Assembly: GCF_021530995.1 (NCBI RefSeq)
Contig: NZ_JADYTF010000025.1
Coordinates: 1 to 34,347 of the forward strand
From: Bacteroides caecigallinarum
GTDB lineage: Bacteria; Bacteroidota; Bacteroidia; Bacteroidales; Bacteroidaceae
Length of the DNA: 34,347 nt
Direction: 5' to 3'
Of the stretch, positions 14,005 through 23,838 are shown in pieces. The stretch's first letter is position 1, and every line of letters starts with the position of its first letter. The position numbers and the translations under genes are program-made. The notes under the pieces are model-generated. The model made no database searches. It worked only from the letters and a program-made list of their open reading frames with translations, and had not been told where the DNA came from.

Positions 14005-16353
14005 CTATTTATTAACACAGATATTAGCAGTTTCCCATTTATGTGTATCAGAACATTTAATATTCAAGACTTGATTTCCTACCTGCATACGGAAATCACC
14101 TTTCTCAAGTATCCATTTTCCGTCAGCACCTACAAAAGCAAGATCACTTCCTTTGATAGTCAATGTTACAGTTTTGGTCTCACCTGGCTGTAATTCCACT
14201 TTCTTGAATGCGCGCAGCCTGCGATTCTCTGGTGTGAGCGATGCTACCAAATCGCTGCTGAACAACATTACAACTTCTTTACCTGCAATCTTTCCAGTAT
14301 TTGTAACGTCTATTGTAAATTCCAGTTTTTCGTTTTCAGTAAAAGTATCTTTGTTCACACGCAGATTCCTGTAATCAAAAGTAGTATAACTCAAACCGTA
14401 ACCGAAAGGCCATTGAACAGAAATTACAGCATCATAATCGTATGCACCTTCCATCTTATCCATTTCCTCGCTTACACGATAATCGTATGTAGTAAGTTCA
14501 GCTTGGTTTCTTGGATATGTATATGGCATCTTAGCACTTGGATTTGCATCACCGGCAAGGATATTTGCCAATGCATCTCCACCATAATTACCAGGCAACA
14601 AGATATTGATTACACCGTCTGCCAAAGGTTCAATGTCACTTATAATACGTGGACGACCGCCATTTATTACAAGAACAATAGGCTTGCCTGTCGTAGCAAG
14701 AGCTTTAACAAGGTTACGCTGGTTTTCAGAGATTGCAAGGTCTGCCAGATTTCCAGGAGTCTCGCAATATGAATTTTCGCCTATACATGCGATGATTACA
14801 TCTACATTCTTTGCTGCAGCCACAGCTTTTTCTATTTCAGGAGTGCTTTCTTCGTAATACGCTCCTTCGGCAACGTATGTAACTCCTTGTTCTAGGGTTA
14901 CCAAATCAGCGCCAAACTTGTTGCTTACAGCTTCGTAGATGGTATTATACTCACCTGCAAAACGGTCGGCAAGATGTCCTTGCCATGTATAACTCCATCC
15001 GCCGTTAAGGCATCTCATTGAATTTGCATTAGGACCGGTTACAAGAATTTTCTTGCCTTTTGACAATGGTAATATGTTGTTCCTGTTTTTTAGTAGCACT
15101 TCCGATTCTTCGGCTGCCTTAAGTGCGATTAAGGCATGTTCCTTGCTGCCGAATTTAGGATAATCTCTATAGTCTGTATTAGGTTTTTCAAAAAGTCCCA
15201 AACGGTATTTCAGACGGAGAATACGACGTACGGCATCATCAACACGACTCATCGGCACTCTTCCCTCTTCTACCAATTCCTTCAACAGTGTACAGAAATC
15301 AAGGTCGTAAGGTTCCATAGCCATATCGATACCCGCATTGATGGCAATTTCAATAGCTTCCTTTTTGTTGGCTGCTATTCTTTCACGAGTATATAGGTTA
15401 TTAATATCCGCCCAGTCGGTAATCAACATTCCGTCCCATTCCAGATTTTCTTTAAGCCATTCTGTGAGTAACTGCCTGTTGGCATGCACAGGCACACCAT
15501 TAATGGAAGCACTGTTTACCATTATTGTCAGCGCACCAGTTTCTACGCAAGCCTTAAACGGAGCAAAACACTTCTCTCTCAAATCAGATTCTGATATATA
15601 TGCAGGAGTACGGTCTTTACCAGTACGGGACATGCTATAACCAAGGTAATGCTTGACAGAAGCAGCTACACGGTCTTCTGAAACATGATTAGGGTCATCT
15701 CCCTGAAAACCACGAACAGCCTCACTGCCCATTATGGCATTAACCAGACAGTCCTCCCCATAATTTTCCCAAACACGCGACCAGCGAGGATCTCTTGCCA
15801 TATCCACCGTTGGTGAATAAGTCCAAGGACAGTTGCTTGCTCGTGTCTCGTATGCAGTTATAACGGCCGACTCGTATGTCAGTTCAGGATTAAAGGATGC
15901 ACCAAGATTGATATTCTGCGGGAAAAGCGTTCCACCAAGGGTATAAGTAGTACCATGAGTCTGATCCAAGCCGTAAATACAAGGAATACCTATTTCCTTC
16001 ATAGATACTTCCTGAATATAACCGATGATTTCTTTCCATTTCTCACGGCTTTGAGCAACCGGTCCGGGAGCATTCAGTACAGATCCGACCTTGTACTTTC
16101 CAATTGCATTTTTTACTTTTTCCTTATCCAGTTTGAACTCTCCGCCCACCACATTGCCAAGAACATCTATTGACAGTTCTGTCATCTGTCCGACCTTTTC
16201 TTCCAAGGTCATTCCCGCTAATGTAGCTTCAACCTTCTTCTCTATTTCTGTATCTTTCGTCAAACTGACAGGAGTTGCCGCCTGTACGAAGCAGGCAGCA
16301 TTTCCTATTATTGACGATACAAATAATACTTTTCTTAAATTCATATTTATCAT
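14005..16353 (-). CDS. GH3 beta-glucosidase of the beta-glucan PUL
   Basis: The 782-residue protein starts at 16353 (MINMNLRKV), with ATG 16344 also possible. A signal peptide ends near CFVQA-ATP, so it is periplasmic or secreted. A GH3 N-terminal barrel is followed by the alpha/beta sandwich and a fibronectin-III-like C-terminal domain ([20 protein letters not shown]). The catalytic nucleophile is Asp about 313 in [10 protein letters not shown]. An acid/base candidate Glu lies in [14 protein letters not shown]. It most likely releases glucose from beta-glucan oligosaccharides after import. It is the last gene of the operon, 19 bp after the surface-lipoprotein gene, and ends at a terminator. 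The exact linkage preference cannot be read from the sequence. Confidence 0.94.
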   Translation of the reverse strand: MINMNLRKVLFVSSIIGNAACFVQAATPVSLTKDTEIEKKVEATLAGMTLEEKVGQMTELSIDVLGNVVGGEFKLDKEKVKNAIGKYKVGSVLNAPGPVAQSREKWKEIIGYIQEVSMKEIGIPCIYGLDQTHGTTYTLGGTLFPQNINLGASFNPELTYESAVITAYETRASNCPWTYSPTVDMARDPRWSRVWENYGEDCLVNAIMGSEAVRGFQGDDPNHVSEDRVAASVKHYLGYSMSRTGKDRTPAYISESDLREKCFAPFKACVETGALTIMVNSASINGVPVHANRQLLTEWLKENLEWDGMLITDWADINNLYTRERIAANKKEAIEIAINAGIDMAMEPYDLDFCTLLKELVEEGRVPMSRVDDAVRRILRLKYRLGLFEKPNTDYRDYPKFGSKEHALIALKAAEESEVLLKNRNNILPLSKGKKILVTGPNANSMRCLNGGWSYTWQGHLADRFAGEYNTIYEAVSNKFGADLVTLEQGVTYVAEGAYYEESTPEIEKAVAAAKNVDVIIACIGENSYCETPGNLADLAISENQRNLVKALATTGKPIVLVINGGRPRIISDIEPLADGVINILLPGNYGGDALANILAGDANPSAKMPYTYPRNQAELTTYDYRVSEEMDKMEGAYDYDAVISVQWPFGYGLSYTTFDYRNLRVNKDTFTENEKLEFTIDVTNTGKIAGKEVVMLFSSDLVASLTPENRRLRAFKKVELQPGETKTVTLTIKGSDLAFVGADGKWILEKGDFRMQVGNQVLNIKCSDTHKWETANICVNK

Positions 16354-16372
16354 TTTTTTCTTGGTAAATAAA

Positions 16373-17668
16373 TTATTCTTCGTAAGTAATTCTATCAACG
16401 TAATATCCGAAACCTACACAAAGGAATCCATCTTGCGAATTCAACAAGTCAAGTATCTCTTGTGACATAATTATGTCACTAACACCGTCCGCATAAACAT
16501 CAAACTCAGGGTACCCGGGAAGTTCTGTCCACCATCCGGAAGAGAATCTGATTTTATGATAGCTATCATCAGATTTAATTGAGTAATATACCTTTAATTT
16601 TGTTCCTACAGGCAAATTCTTCACATCATTCTGCACCGCATCAAACAATCTGTTTGGATCACCTTCAGGTAAATCCCATGATACATAGTGATGACCCTTC
16701 CATAATTCAACTTCCAATGGAGAGTCTTTTACCGTAACTGCAAGTTCTGTCTTTATCTCACCATCAATAAAGAAACTAACATTTTCTCCGGATTTGGATA
16801 TACCTGTCAATACATAATCTCCGTCTGCAATTGCAGGTGAAATGAATGTAAGACGAGTTGAATACTGTTCAACGAATGTAGTGATTGTATTTCCACCCAA
16901 TGACAACGAAACGACCTTGTCAAGATTCAAACCGGTAATAGTCCACTCAGCATTAGGACGCTTGTTTTCAGGTCCTGCAGTAACTAACGGTTGGGAAGTA
17001 ACGTCCATTGTATTAGCACCGTATCTATTGCCTTCCGGATCTATAAAAACCACACGATACTCACCGTCGGCCAATTCTGAAGGAATTTTAAATTCAATAT
17101 AACCATCTGATTCCACGTATGTTATATCAGAGATTTCCACTTCCTGATTAGTTTTAGACTCGGCAATGTTTATCTGCTTTAATGCTACTTTTGCAACCTT
17201 TTCAAGATTTGTTCCACTAAGACGTGCCCATCCTCCAGTTGCGACAATACGTTCAGATATTACTTCTTCACTCTGAGGATCTTCAGCCAAAGCTTTTATT
17301 TTTACAAGTCCTTCACGGAAAGTTGTTTTTCCTACAGGAGTTGAGACATCAACCCTAAGATGATAAACACCGGCATTAAGATTCATCTCGAGCGTCTTTT
17401 CTGTTCCGACTTCTTCACCGTCAAGAGTCCAAACCACAGAAGTGAAATCAGCAGGCGTAGTTGTTACCGTTATTGAGAACAATACATCCCTGTCTATTTC
17501 AGAAATAGTTCCCAGTCCACCATTAGCGTCACGCTCCGGAAACGTAGGAGCTATGATACGAGGCTCGTCATCTGCTGTTGCAGTAGAAAATGGCTCTTCT
17601 TCACTACAAGATGTAAAAGAGAAACCTGCACCGAGCAATATAAATAATATCCAATATATATTTTTCAT
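16373..17668 (-). CDS. Surface glycan-binding lipoprotein with IPT/TIG-type domains (SGBP-B-like)
   Basis: The 431-residue protein has a lipobox (FSFTSC, Cys about 21). It is followed by a PKD-like domain ([20 protein letters not shown]), then two TIG-like segments ([20 protein letters not shown] and [20 protein letters not shown]). The C-terminal domain (from about 300, [14 protein letters not shown]) probably binds glycan. This is the usual build of the second surface glycan-binding protein after susD in beta-glucan PULs. It captures polysaccharide at the outer membrane and has no catalytic motif. The gap to SusD is 38 bp and to GH3 19 bp. Confidence 0.85.
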   Translation of the reverse strand: MKNIYWILFILLGAGFSFTSCSEEEPFSTATADDEPRIIAPTFPERDANGGLGTISEIDRDVLFSITVTTTPADFTSVVWTLDGEEVGTEKTLEMNLNAGVYHLRVDVSTPVGKTTFREGLVKIKALAEDPQSEEVISERIVATGGWARLSGTNLEKVAKVALKQINIAESKTNQEVEISDITYVESDGYIEFKIPSELADGEYRVVFIDPEGNRYGANTMDVTSQPLVTAGPENKRPNAEWTITGLNLDKVVSLSLGGNTITTFVEQYSTRLTFISPAIADGDYVLTGISKSGENVSFFIDGEIKTELAVTVKDSPLEVELWKGHHYVSWDLPEGDPNRLFDAVQNDVKNLPVGTKLKVYYSIKSDDSYHKIRFSSGWWTELPGYPEFDVYADGVSDIIMSQEILDLLNSQDGFLCVGFGYYVDRITYEE

Positions 17669-17706
17669 TTTAATACGAAATTTAAATTGTTTAGTGTACT
17701 AGATTT

Positions 17707-19401
17707 TTATTCTTTATCCCACCATACAGGAATATTCCAACTGTTAGTTCCACCCATACGGTCCAAAGCTTCCTGATAGCCTTCCTTGTTGTATGAAGAC
17801 TCAAGAATAGGATAGCATAAACGTACCGGGATGTCGTATCCTCCTGTCAGCTTATCAGCTGCATAGCCATATTCGGCAGGAGATTTCAGTTTTGGATACC
17901 CCGAACGACGAATGTTTGCCCAACACTCTGACAGGTTATGGAAGTGAAGAATCCAAGCCTGAGTATTTATAGCTTCTTTCTTACCTTCGTCACTAAGAGC
18001 TGAGATAGGATGATTTGCAATATAATCGTTTATAGCCTGATTGTCTATTTCACAATCATAATTATCAACAAGGAATGCCATTGAAGCCCTAACGCCATTT
18101 TCATAATGCTGTTCAACAGTTGTAGAGCCCACGTTCCATCCTTTAAGTTTAGCCTCAGCCAATAGGAACTCAACCTCAGCATATGTCATAACGACACCCG
18201 GATTATCAGATTTCAGGAAATTCTGGGCCAATTTAGGACGGGTAGCATCCTGTAGCCATGGATTTGAGTAATTCGTATTGTCAGGATACCTTTCTTTAAG
18301 GTCCGCTATAATTTCACTCCAATATCCATTATCCGGCCATGGTTCATACCAGAATTCACCCGGTTTAGAAGGGTTGAACTGTGCACCCAGTTCCAGCATT
18401 TCGTCTGTCAGATCAATACGGTTATTAGGATTTGACTGAGTCAGACCCTTGTCGAAATAACAACGGGTAAGAATAAAAGTACGAGGGTCGTCGTTGTCTT
18501 TCAATGTGTTGAAGAAAGTAGAACAGATGTAAGTCTGGTTGTTTGCAGGGTCGTTACCAAAATACAACTGTGACAAAGCGTTACGTCTGTAATCTGTATA
18601 TGCTTCCTGACCAAAATTGAATGTAAGCTCCATATATTCAATCAATGCGTCATCATCAGCACTTGTCATATAGCCGGCAGGATCTGTAAATGCCTTTTCA
18701 AACTCTTCCTGCGCCTTCTGTGGAGAAACATCAGATATACGCATAGCATAACGCATACGAAGAGAATTTGCAAGCTTTTTCCATTTTCTTATATCTCCAT
18801 TAAATATCACATCACCTGTGATTTCATCTTTCTTATCGTCTAAAGCGGCAGCGGCTTTAGTCAGTTCTTTAAAGAAACTGTTGTAGATTTCCTCTTGTGT
18901 ATCATAACGAGGACTTGTAATACCACTGATAAAACCTCTGGCTGCCTCTGAGTATGGAGCATCACCGTATGTATCTGTTATGATAGACATAAGATATACT
19001 TTGTAAATCACAGCAGCGGCATGTATGTTCACTTTGTTCTCGTCACCTTCTGTCTTTACCTCAACATCTACAAGATTCTTGATTCCTGTAGTATAAAGAT
19101 TTGTCCAAAAACGATTCATTTCGTTATTGTCAATTTTGTGCTGACCTCCGTAGTTTGTTGTATTCCAACATCCCATAAGCTGCTGCGTAAAGGCACCTAT
19201 ATAGCTTCGGTATATTTCTATCATTCCAAGGTCGCCGTATGTCTGTAGTTCGGCAAAAGTCAACTGTGAATTTGGGTCAATATTCTCAGCTTTCGATGGA
19301 TCTGTATTCATGTCGTTCATGTATTCATCGCTGCAAGCTGTAAAAGCAAGTGCAATTGCCATGCACATTGCTGTTTTTATATATGATTTGTAACGTTTCA
19401 T
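17707..19401 (-). CDS. SusD/RagB-family outer-membrane lipoprotein
   Basis: The 564-residue protein has a lipobox (ALAFTAC, Cys about 23). SusD-fold features include an N-terminal helical TPR-like part (RSYIGAFTQQLMGCWNTTNY) and the mid-domain ITDTYGDAPYSEA. The C-terminal region has ECWANIRRSGYPKL. It resembles the SusD-like_2 subfamily. It forms the lid over the SusC channel and binds incoming oligosaccharide. The gene starts 33 bp after susC, the usual operon order. The ligand is inferred to be beta-glucan from the linked GH16 and GH3. Confidence 0.95.
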   Translation of the reverse strand: MKRYKSYIKTAMCMAIALAFTACSDEYMNDMNTDPSKAENIDPNSQLTFAELQTYGDLGMIEIYRSYIGAFTQQLMGCWNTTNYGGQHKIDNNEMNRFWTNLYTTGIKNLVDVEVKTEGDENKVNIHAAAVIYKVYLMSIITDTYGDAPYSEAARGFISGITSPRYDTQEEIYNSFFKELTKAAAALDDKKDEITGDVIFNGDIRKWKKLANSLRMRYAMRISDVSPQKAQEEFEKAFTDPAGYMTSADDDALIEYMELTFNFGQEAYTDYRRNALSQLYFGNDPANNQTYICSTFFNTLKDNDDPRTFILTRCYFDKGLTQSNPNNRIDLTDEMLELGAQFNPSKPGEFWYEPWPDNGYWSEIIADLKERYPDNTNYSNPWLQDATRPKLAQNFLKSDNPGVVMTYAEVEFLLAEAKLKGWNVGSTTVEQHYENGVRASMAFLVDNYDCEIDNQAINDYIANHPISALSDEGKKEAINTQAWILHFHNLSECWANIRRSGYPKLKSPAEYGYAADKLTGGYDIPVRLCYPILESSYNKEGYQEALDRMGGTNSWNIPVWWDKE

Positions 19402-19434
19402 TGTGTATTTCTTTTTGAAATGATTTAGAATTAA

Positions 19435-22400
19435 TTAGAATTTAACGTTGACATTGAAACCATAGCTTTTACGTGAAGGCAATGAGCCGTATTCCATACC
19501 CATACCTGTAGTATTGTTATAGTTCGAATCAGGATCGATATTAGGAATATTCTTCCAAACAATAAACGGATTACGCGCAACGAAAGACACAGTCAATCCT
19601 TGAACCTTATTCTTCAACCATGTTTTAGGTAATGAATAGCTCAATGTGATTTCACGACATTTAATGTATGAGTTGTCGTAAACAAACATTGATGGAGCAT
19701 AACGACTGATATTCATCCAATAATCCTCAGGATTTACGTAGATATCATTAGGACGGTATGTTCCGTCTCCATTGTCTATTACACCAGGAGCAATGAAACC
19801 ACCTGTCGGTGTCCAATTTGCTTCGCTTATGCCTAAAGCTTTACGCTGTTCTTCTGATTTATACCATTCTTCGCGTCCTTCCAATGTTTCCAATGCTTTA
19901 CCAGATTCGTATGCAGCACGAGCTGACATTGAATACAAATCGGCACCGACCTTAACATCGAATACGGCAGCAAGAGAGATATTCTTGTATGTGAAATTTG
20001 TTACAACACCACCTGTCCAGTCCCATGAAGCGTTACCCAATATATGGTTACTGTTATCGTATTGTGGCAAACCAGTGCTTGGATCAATCAAAATATCACC
20101 ATTTTCATTGCGTTTGAAGTCCGGACCAATAATTGAACCAAAATTTTCTCCTACTACAGCTGCAATCTGCACATCCTGCCATGTAGCCTTTTCCAGTTCA
20201 AATAAGTCGATGCCGTCAACCAATTCCTTAACCTTATTGTTGTTCTTAGAGAAGTTGATGTTCAAATCCCAAGAAAAGTCCTTTGTCTGAATAGGACGAG
20301 TGTTCAAAGCAATTTCAATACCGTTGTTCTGGATTTCACCGGCATTAATCATACGATATGTATAACCGGAAGCCCATGAACTAGCCATAGCCATAATCTG
20401 ATTTCTACTAGTCTGGTTATAGTAAGTGAAATCCAGACCGATACGGCTATTCAGGAATTTCAATTCCAATCCCATTTCGTATGAGTTGGTTCTTGTAGGC
20501 TTTAGGTCACGATTAGGAATAGTAGTGTTACTGATAGAGCCTAAAGTATATCCAGGATAAGTAAATTTAGATTTTGTATATACCAATCCCAACTGATAAG
20601 GATCAGTATCGCTACCTACTTGTGCCCATGACACACGGAGTTTTCCGTAAGGCAGGAAATTGTGATTCTTTATAAGTTCAGAGAATACAAAGCTACCTGA
20701 GAATGAAGGATAGATATATGTGTTGTTATTCAAAGGTAATGTGGAAGAACGGTCTCCGCGCAATGTAGCATCAAGATATATCAGGTGTCTCCATCCAACA
20801 TTTACTGCACCATAAATAGAATTTATCTGTTTTCTGTAATAATTCTGTTCCACACTTGTTTCATTAAAGCTCATGAGTGCCACCGTTTCACGTATCTTCA
20901 TATCCTGAGCTGTAGTAATTGTAGTCTCATTATTCACTTTATACAAGTTGGCGCCCAATGTTGCATTGAAATCGAAATCACCCCAGGAGTTGTTATACAG
21001 AGCCAACATTTCGAAGTTGTACATACGGTTTCTGAAATTGCTTATCTGCAATCTGCCGGCTTCATAACCAGGAGTTGTAGGGGCCTTGAAATCCTCAAAC
21101 TTAAACCAGTTGAATTCAGCTCCGACCGTACCCTGAAGTTTAAAATGATCTGTAACGTTCCATATTGCCTTGCCATTGAAACGGAACTGATCTTTATCCG
21201 ATTGGTTTGAATTCTTGTAAACATCCCAATAAGGGTTTACATTATATGGATCCAAACCATTCCAGTTAGAGTATTCACCGTTTGCATCCTGGTATGTTTT
21301 CAGCCATTCCTGATCGTATGTAGTGGCAAGAGTCATAAGATTTTTACCGACATTACCTTTGCTGTCACCAAGTGCAGGACGATTCTTTACCGATTCGCGT
21401 GTATAGTTTGTACTGAAATCCAAATCAACTTTTCCCATACTAGTATTCGCACGCAAATTGAATATGTTACGGCTCATATTGGTATTAGGAACTATATCCT
21501 TATTACGCATATCAGTGTAAGTGAAACGTACTCCCGACTTTCCATGACTTGAGCTTAAAGTCAATGTATTTGTTGCAGTCAAACCTGTACGGAAGAAACC
21601 TGATACATTATCAGGAATTATCAAATACGGACGCGAAACGCCATCAAAATAATCCAGCATATTTGAACCGTCGGCTTTTGGTCCCCAACTCTTATTTGTA
21701 TTTGCAACAGCATTTATACTGTAAGTGCCATCACTACCCATACCATATATTTGCTGAACTTCGTTCCATTTAGCAAGTTGAGTTTCAAATGTCATTGTAC
21801 CATTATACTCAACACTCATACGTTCACCATCCTTACCGCTAGCCTTCTTTGTAGTGATAAGAATTACACCGTGACTGGCACGGCTACCATACAACGCTGA
21901 AGCAGCAGGACCTTTAAGTACTGACATATTCTCAATATCATCAGGATTAATGCTAGATATACCATCACCCAAGTCGTATCCTCCTTCTGTACCTGCACTG
22001 CCATAGTTTGTATTATCCAAAGGTACACCATCAATTACATATAGAGGCTGGTTGTTTCCTGTCATTTCTGTATTACCACGCAAAAGTACACGTGTAGAAC
22101 CTGAAGGTCCACCGGCAGTCTGACTGACAACCAATCCAGGTACTCGACCAGCCATTGAGTTAATGACATTGGTTTCCTTAGCCTTTGTCAGGGCTTCACC
22201 TTTTACTTCATCTACACCATAACCAAGCGCCTTACGCTCACGCTTTATACCCAACGCTGTAACGACTACCTCACTCAACACCTTACTATCTTCCTCGAGA
22301 GTGATATCTAGTGGTGAAGTACCAACTTTTACTTCTTTTGTTTTGTAACCGACATAACTTACCACCAATGTGGCCCCCGGCTGTACATTCAGAACAAAGT

Positions 22401-22626
22401 TACCATCCATGTCAGTAATGGTTCCATTTGTTGTTCCTTTTTCAACAATCGAAGCTCCGATTATCGCTCCCATCGCATCTTTAACATTACCGGAAACCTG
22501 TCGATTCTGTTGCATTATTGCAAGATTGACTTCTGCAACTCCGGCATTCACTTGCGGTATTCCTCCCAAAAGAGACAAGGACAATGTACCGCAATACAAT
22601 GTGTACTTGTAGTTTAATCTTCTCAT
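19435..22626 (-). CDS. SusC/RagA-family TonB-dependent transporter
   Basis: The 1,063-residue protein begins with a signal peptide (to about residue 29). A carboxypeptidase-regulatory-like domain (about 38-108, GNVKDAMGAIIGASIVEKGT) is followed by a TonB-box-like segment (VVVTALGIKRERKALGY) and the plug (QPLYVIDGVPLDN, NPDDIENMSVLKGPAASALY). The beta-barrel follows and ends in NVNVKF. All are SusC hallmarks. It imports glucan oligosaccharides across the outer membrane using TonB energy, together with the SusD encoded just downstream. It lies 28 bp after the GH16 gene. No sign of a sigma/anti-sigma (STN) domain is seen at the N-terminus, which fits HTCS rather than ECF control. Confidence 0.97.
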   Translation of the reverse strand: MRRLNYKYTLYCGTLSLSLLGGIPQVNAGVAEVNLAIMQQNRQVSGNVKDAMGAIIGASIVEKGTTNGTITDMDGNFVLNVQPGATLVVSYVGYKTKEVKVGTSPLDITLEEDSKVLSEVVVTALGIKRERKALGYGVDEVKGEALTKAKETNVINSMAGRVPGLVVSQTAGGPSGSTRVLLRGNTEMTGNNQPLYVIDGVPLDNTNYGSAGTEGGYDLGDGISSINPDDIENMSVLKGPAASALYGSRASHGVILITTKKASGKDGERMSVEYNGTMTFETQLAKWNEVQQIYGMGSDGTYSINAVANTNKSWGPKADGSNMLDYFDGVSRPYLIIPDNVSGFFRTGLTATNTLTLSSSHGKSGVRFTYTDMRNKDIVPNTNMSRNIFNLRANTSMGKVDLDFSTNYTRESVKNRPALGDSKGNVGKNLMTLATTYDQEWLKTYQDANGEYSNWNGLDPYNVNPYWDVYKNSNQSDKDQFRFNGKAIWNVTDHFKLQGTVGAEFNWFKFEDFKAPTTPGYEAGRLQISNFRNRMYNFEMLALYNNSWGDFDFNATLGANLYKVNNETTITTAQDMKIRETVALMSFNETSVEQNYYRKQINSIYGAVNVGWRHLIYLDATLRGDRSSTLPLNNNTYIYPSFSGSFVFSELIKNHNFLPYGKLRVSWAQVGSDTDPYQLGLVYTKSKFTYPGYTLGSISNTTIPNRDLKPTRTNSYEMGLELKFLNSRIGLDFTYYNQTSRNQIMAMASSWASGYTYRMINAGEIQNNGIEIALNTRPIQTKDFSWDLNINFSKNNNKVKELVDGIDLFELEKATWQDVQIAAVVGENFGSIIGPDFKRNENGDILIDPSTGLPQYDNSNHILGNASWDWTGGVVTNFTYKNISLAAVFDVKVGADLYSMSARAAYESGKALETLEGREEWYKSEEQRKALGISEANWTPTGGFIAPGVIDNGDGTYRPNDIYVNPEDYWMNISRYAPSMFVYDNSYIKCREITLSYSLPKTWLKNKVQGLTVSFVARNPFIVWKNIPNIDPDSNYNNTTGMGMEYGSLPSRKSYGFNVNVKF

Positions 22627-22654
22627 AAGTTTTTAATAAGTAATAGTATTAAGA

Positions 22655-23575
22655 TTAATTATATATTTTCACCCAGTCGATAAACATTTGGGCTTTTTCT
22701 CCATCCTTCAATGCTGTAATCTGTGCCGGATCTGTAATGCCTGGAAAATCTCCGCCAACTGCAAGATTAAGCAATAAATAGAATTTATCATTAAAATACT
22801 CAAAACGACCACTGTCAGGTCCGATATTGAATGTCTTAATTAATATATCATCAACCTTTACGATAAGTTCATTTTCATTCCACTCCAAAGAATAGACATG
22901 ATAGTTGCCATCCTGTAGACTTTTCTCCATTGTCTTGGCTTGGAATACCTGTTCATGTCCTTCGACATTAGGACCATAATGAATTGCGGTATTGATATAT
23001 GTTTCTGTTGTATTATTGGCTATGCCTGCTTTTTCTCCCATCTCCATTATATCAATCTCACCACAGGCAGGCCACTGCCTATCGTTGTCGCCCATCATCC
23101 AAAATGCAGGCCATAATCCGTTTGCTGTTTTAGGGAGTTTTATACTTGCTTCTACTTTACCATATTGAAAACTTTTCTTGCCTTTGCTGTTTACACGACC
23201 TGAATAAAATTTATCCCCTTCTCTCTTGGCAGTCAAAACAAGCACTGTCTTATCACCGTCTTTCCCGACACTTACACACTCTTCAATATATTCCTGAAGT
23301 TCATTGTTCACCCACCCAGGCTCATGAGTTTCTTTTGTCCAAACAGAATTATCAAATGTGTTGAAGTCTTCTGTAAACACAAGTTTCCACTGTTTCGAGG
23401 GTTCATCTTCATCTCCTGGTTGCTCATCAGGCAGCTCAGGTTCCTCCTCCTGTCCTTCATTATCATCTTTGATTTCCTCTTCCGGATTATCAGGCTTTAC
23501 CGGTTCATTATTTGTCGAACACGATTGCAGATTTACTCCAAAAAAGAATAATAGAAATAAAATTACTGTTTTCAT
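22655..23575 (-). CDS. GH16 beta-glucanase lipoprotein (laminarinase/lichenase type)
   Basis: The 306-residue protein has a lipobox (NLQSC, Cys19) and an acidic Pro/Glu/Asp linker (about 22-60), which suggests surface display. The catalytic GH16 domain runs from about 63 to the end. The active-site motif is GEIDIMEMG, with nucleophile E173 and acid/base E178, the ExDxxE form of beta-1,3- and beta-1,3-1,4-glucanases (GH16_3). Substrate-binding signature pieces include GLWPAFWMM and YHVYSLEW. It should cleave the polysaccharide outside the cell before SusC/D import. It is first in the operon, ahead of susC. No extra carbohydrate-binding module is present. Confidence 0.95.
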   Translation of the reverse strand: MKTVILFLLFFFGVNLQSCSTNNEPVKPDNPEEEIKDDNEGQEEEPELPDEQPGDEDEPSKQWKLVFTEDFNTFDNSVWTKETHEPGWVNNELQEYIEECVSVGKDGDKTVLVLTAKREGDKFYSGRVNSKGKKSFQYGKVEASIKLPKTANGLWPAFWMMGDNDRQWPACGEIDIMEMGEKAGIANNTTETYINTAIHYGPNVEGHEQVFQAKTMEKSLQDGNYHVYSLEWNENELIVKVDDILIKTFNIGPDSGRFEYFNDKFYLLLNLAVGGDFPGITDPAQITALKDGEKAQMFIDWVKIYN

Positions 23576-23762
23576 TACCGATAGTTTTTTGGTTAAACAT
23601 TATGTATTTTCACTTTCTCTTTTACTGTTAACTAAAGATTACATTCAGCTTCCAAGCTGTTGGCAAAATTGGGTATAAACCTGTTTTTCAGGGTTTGAAT
23701 GCTGACAGAAAAGGGTTGAAAACTATCATTTTTGCTTTTTAACCAAGAAAACATATAAAAAT
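23576..23762 (-). promoter_or_regulatory. PUL promoter/leader region upstream of GH16
   Basis: This is the only long gap before the PUL operon, so it must hold the HTCS-controlled promoter. No perfect TAnnTTTG is visible; near-matches are TAGTTTTC and CAATTTTG on the minus strand. TTGGTTAAA at 23589-23597 and its inverse TTTAACCAA at 23738-23746 frame the region. A small palindrome, CAGCTTCCAAGCTG, sits at 23646-23659. A weak -7 fits a regulator-dependent promoter. Confidence 0.5.
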
Positions 23763-23818
23763 CGGGCTGACAAATCAATAATGTCTTATTTATGAACATT
23801 AATTGATTTGTCAGCCCG
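23763..23818 (-). terminator. Long intrinsic terminator of the HTCS gene
   Basis: CGGGCTGACAAATCAAT (23763-23779) pairs perfectly with ATTGATTTGTCAGCCCG (23802-23818). Inner AATGT/ACATT adds five more pairs after a one-base bulge. On the minus strand it starts 21 bp after the HTCS stop and runs into ATTTTTATATG. It isolates the PUL operon promoter from HTCS transcription. Confidence 0.9.
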
Positions 23819-23838
23819 TAATATAAATATAGAACTAT

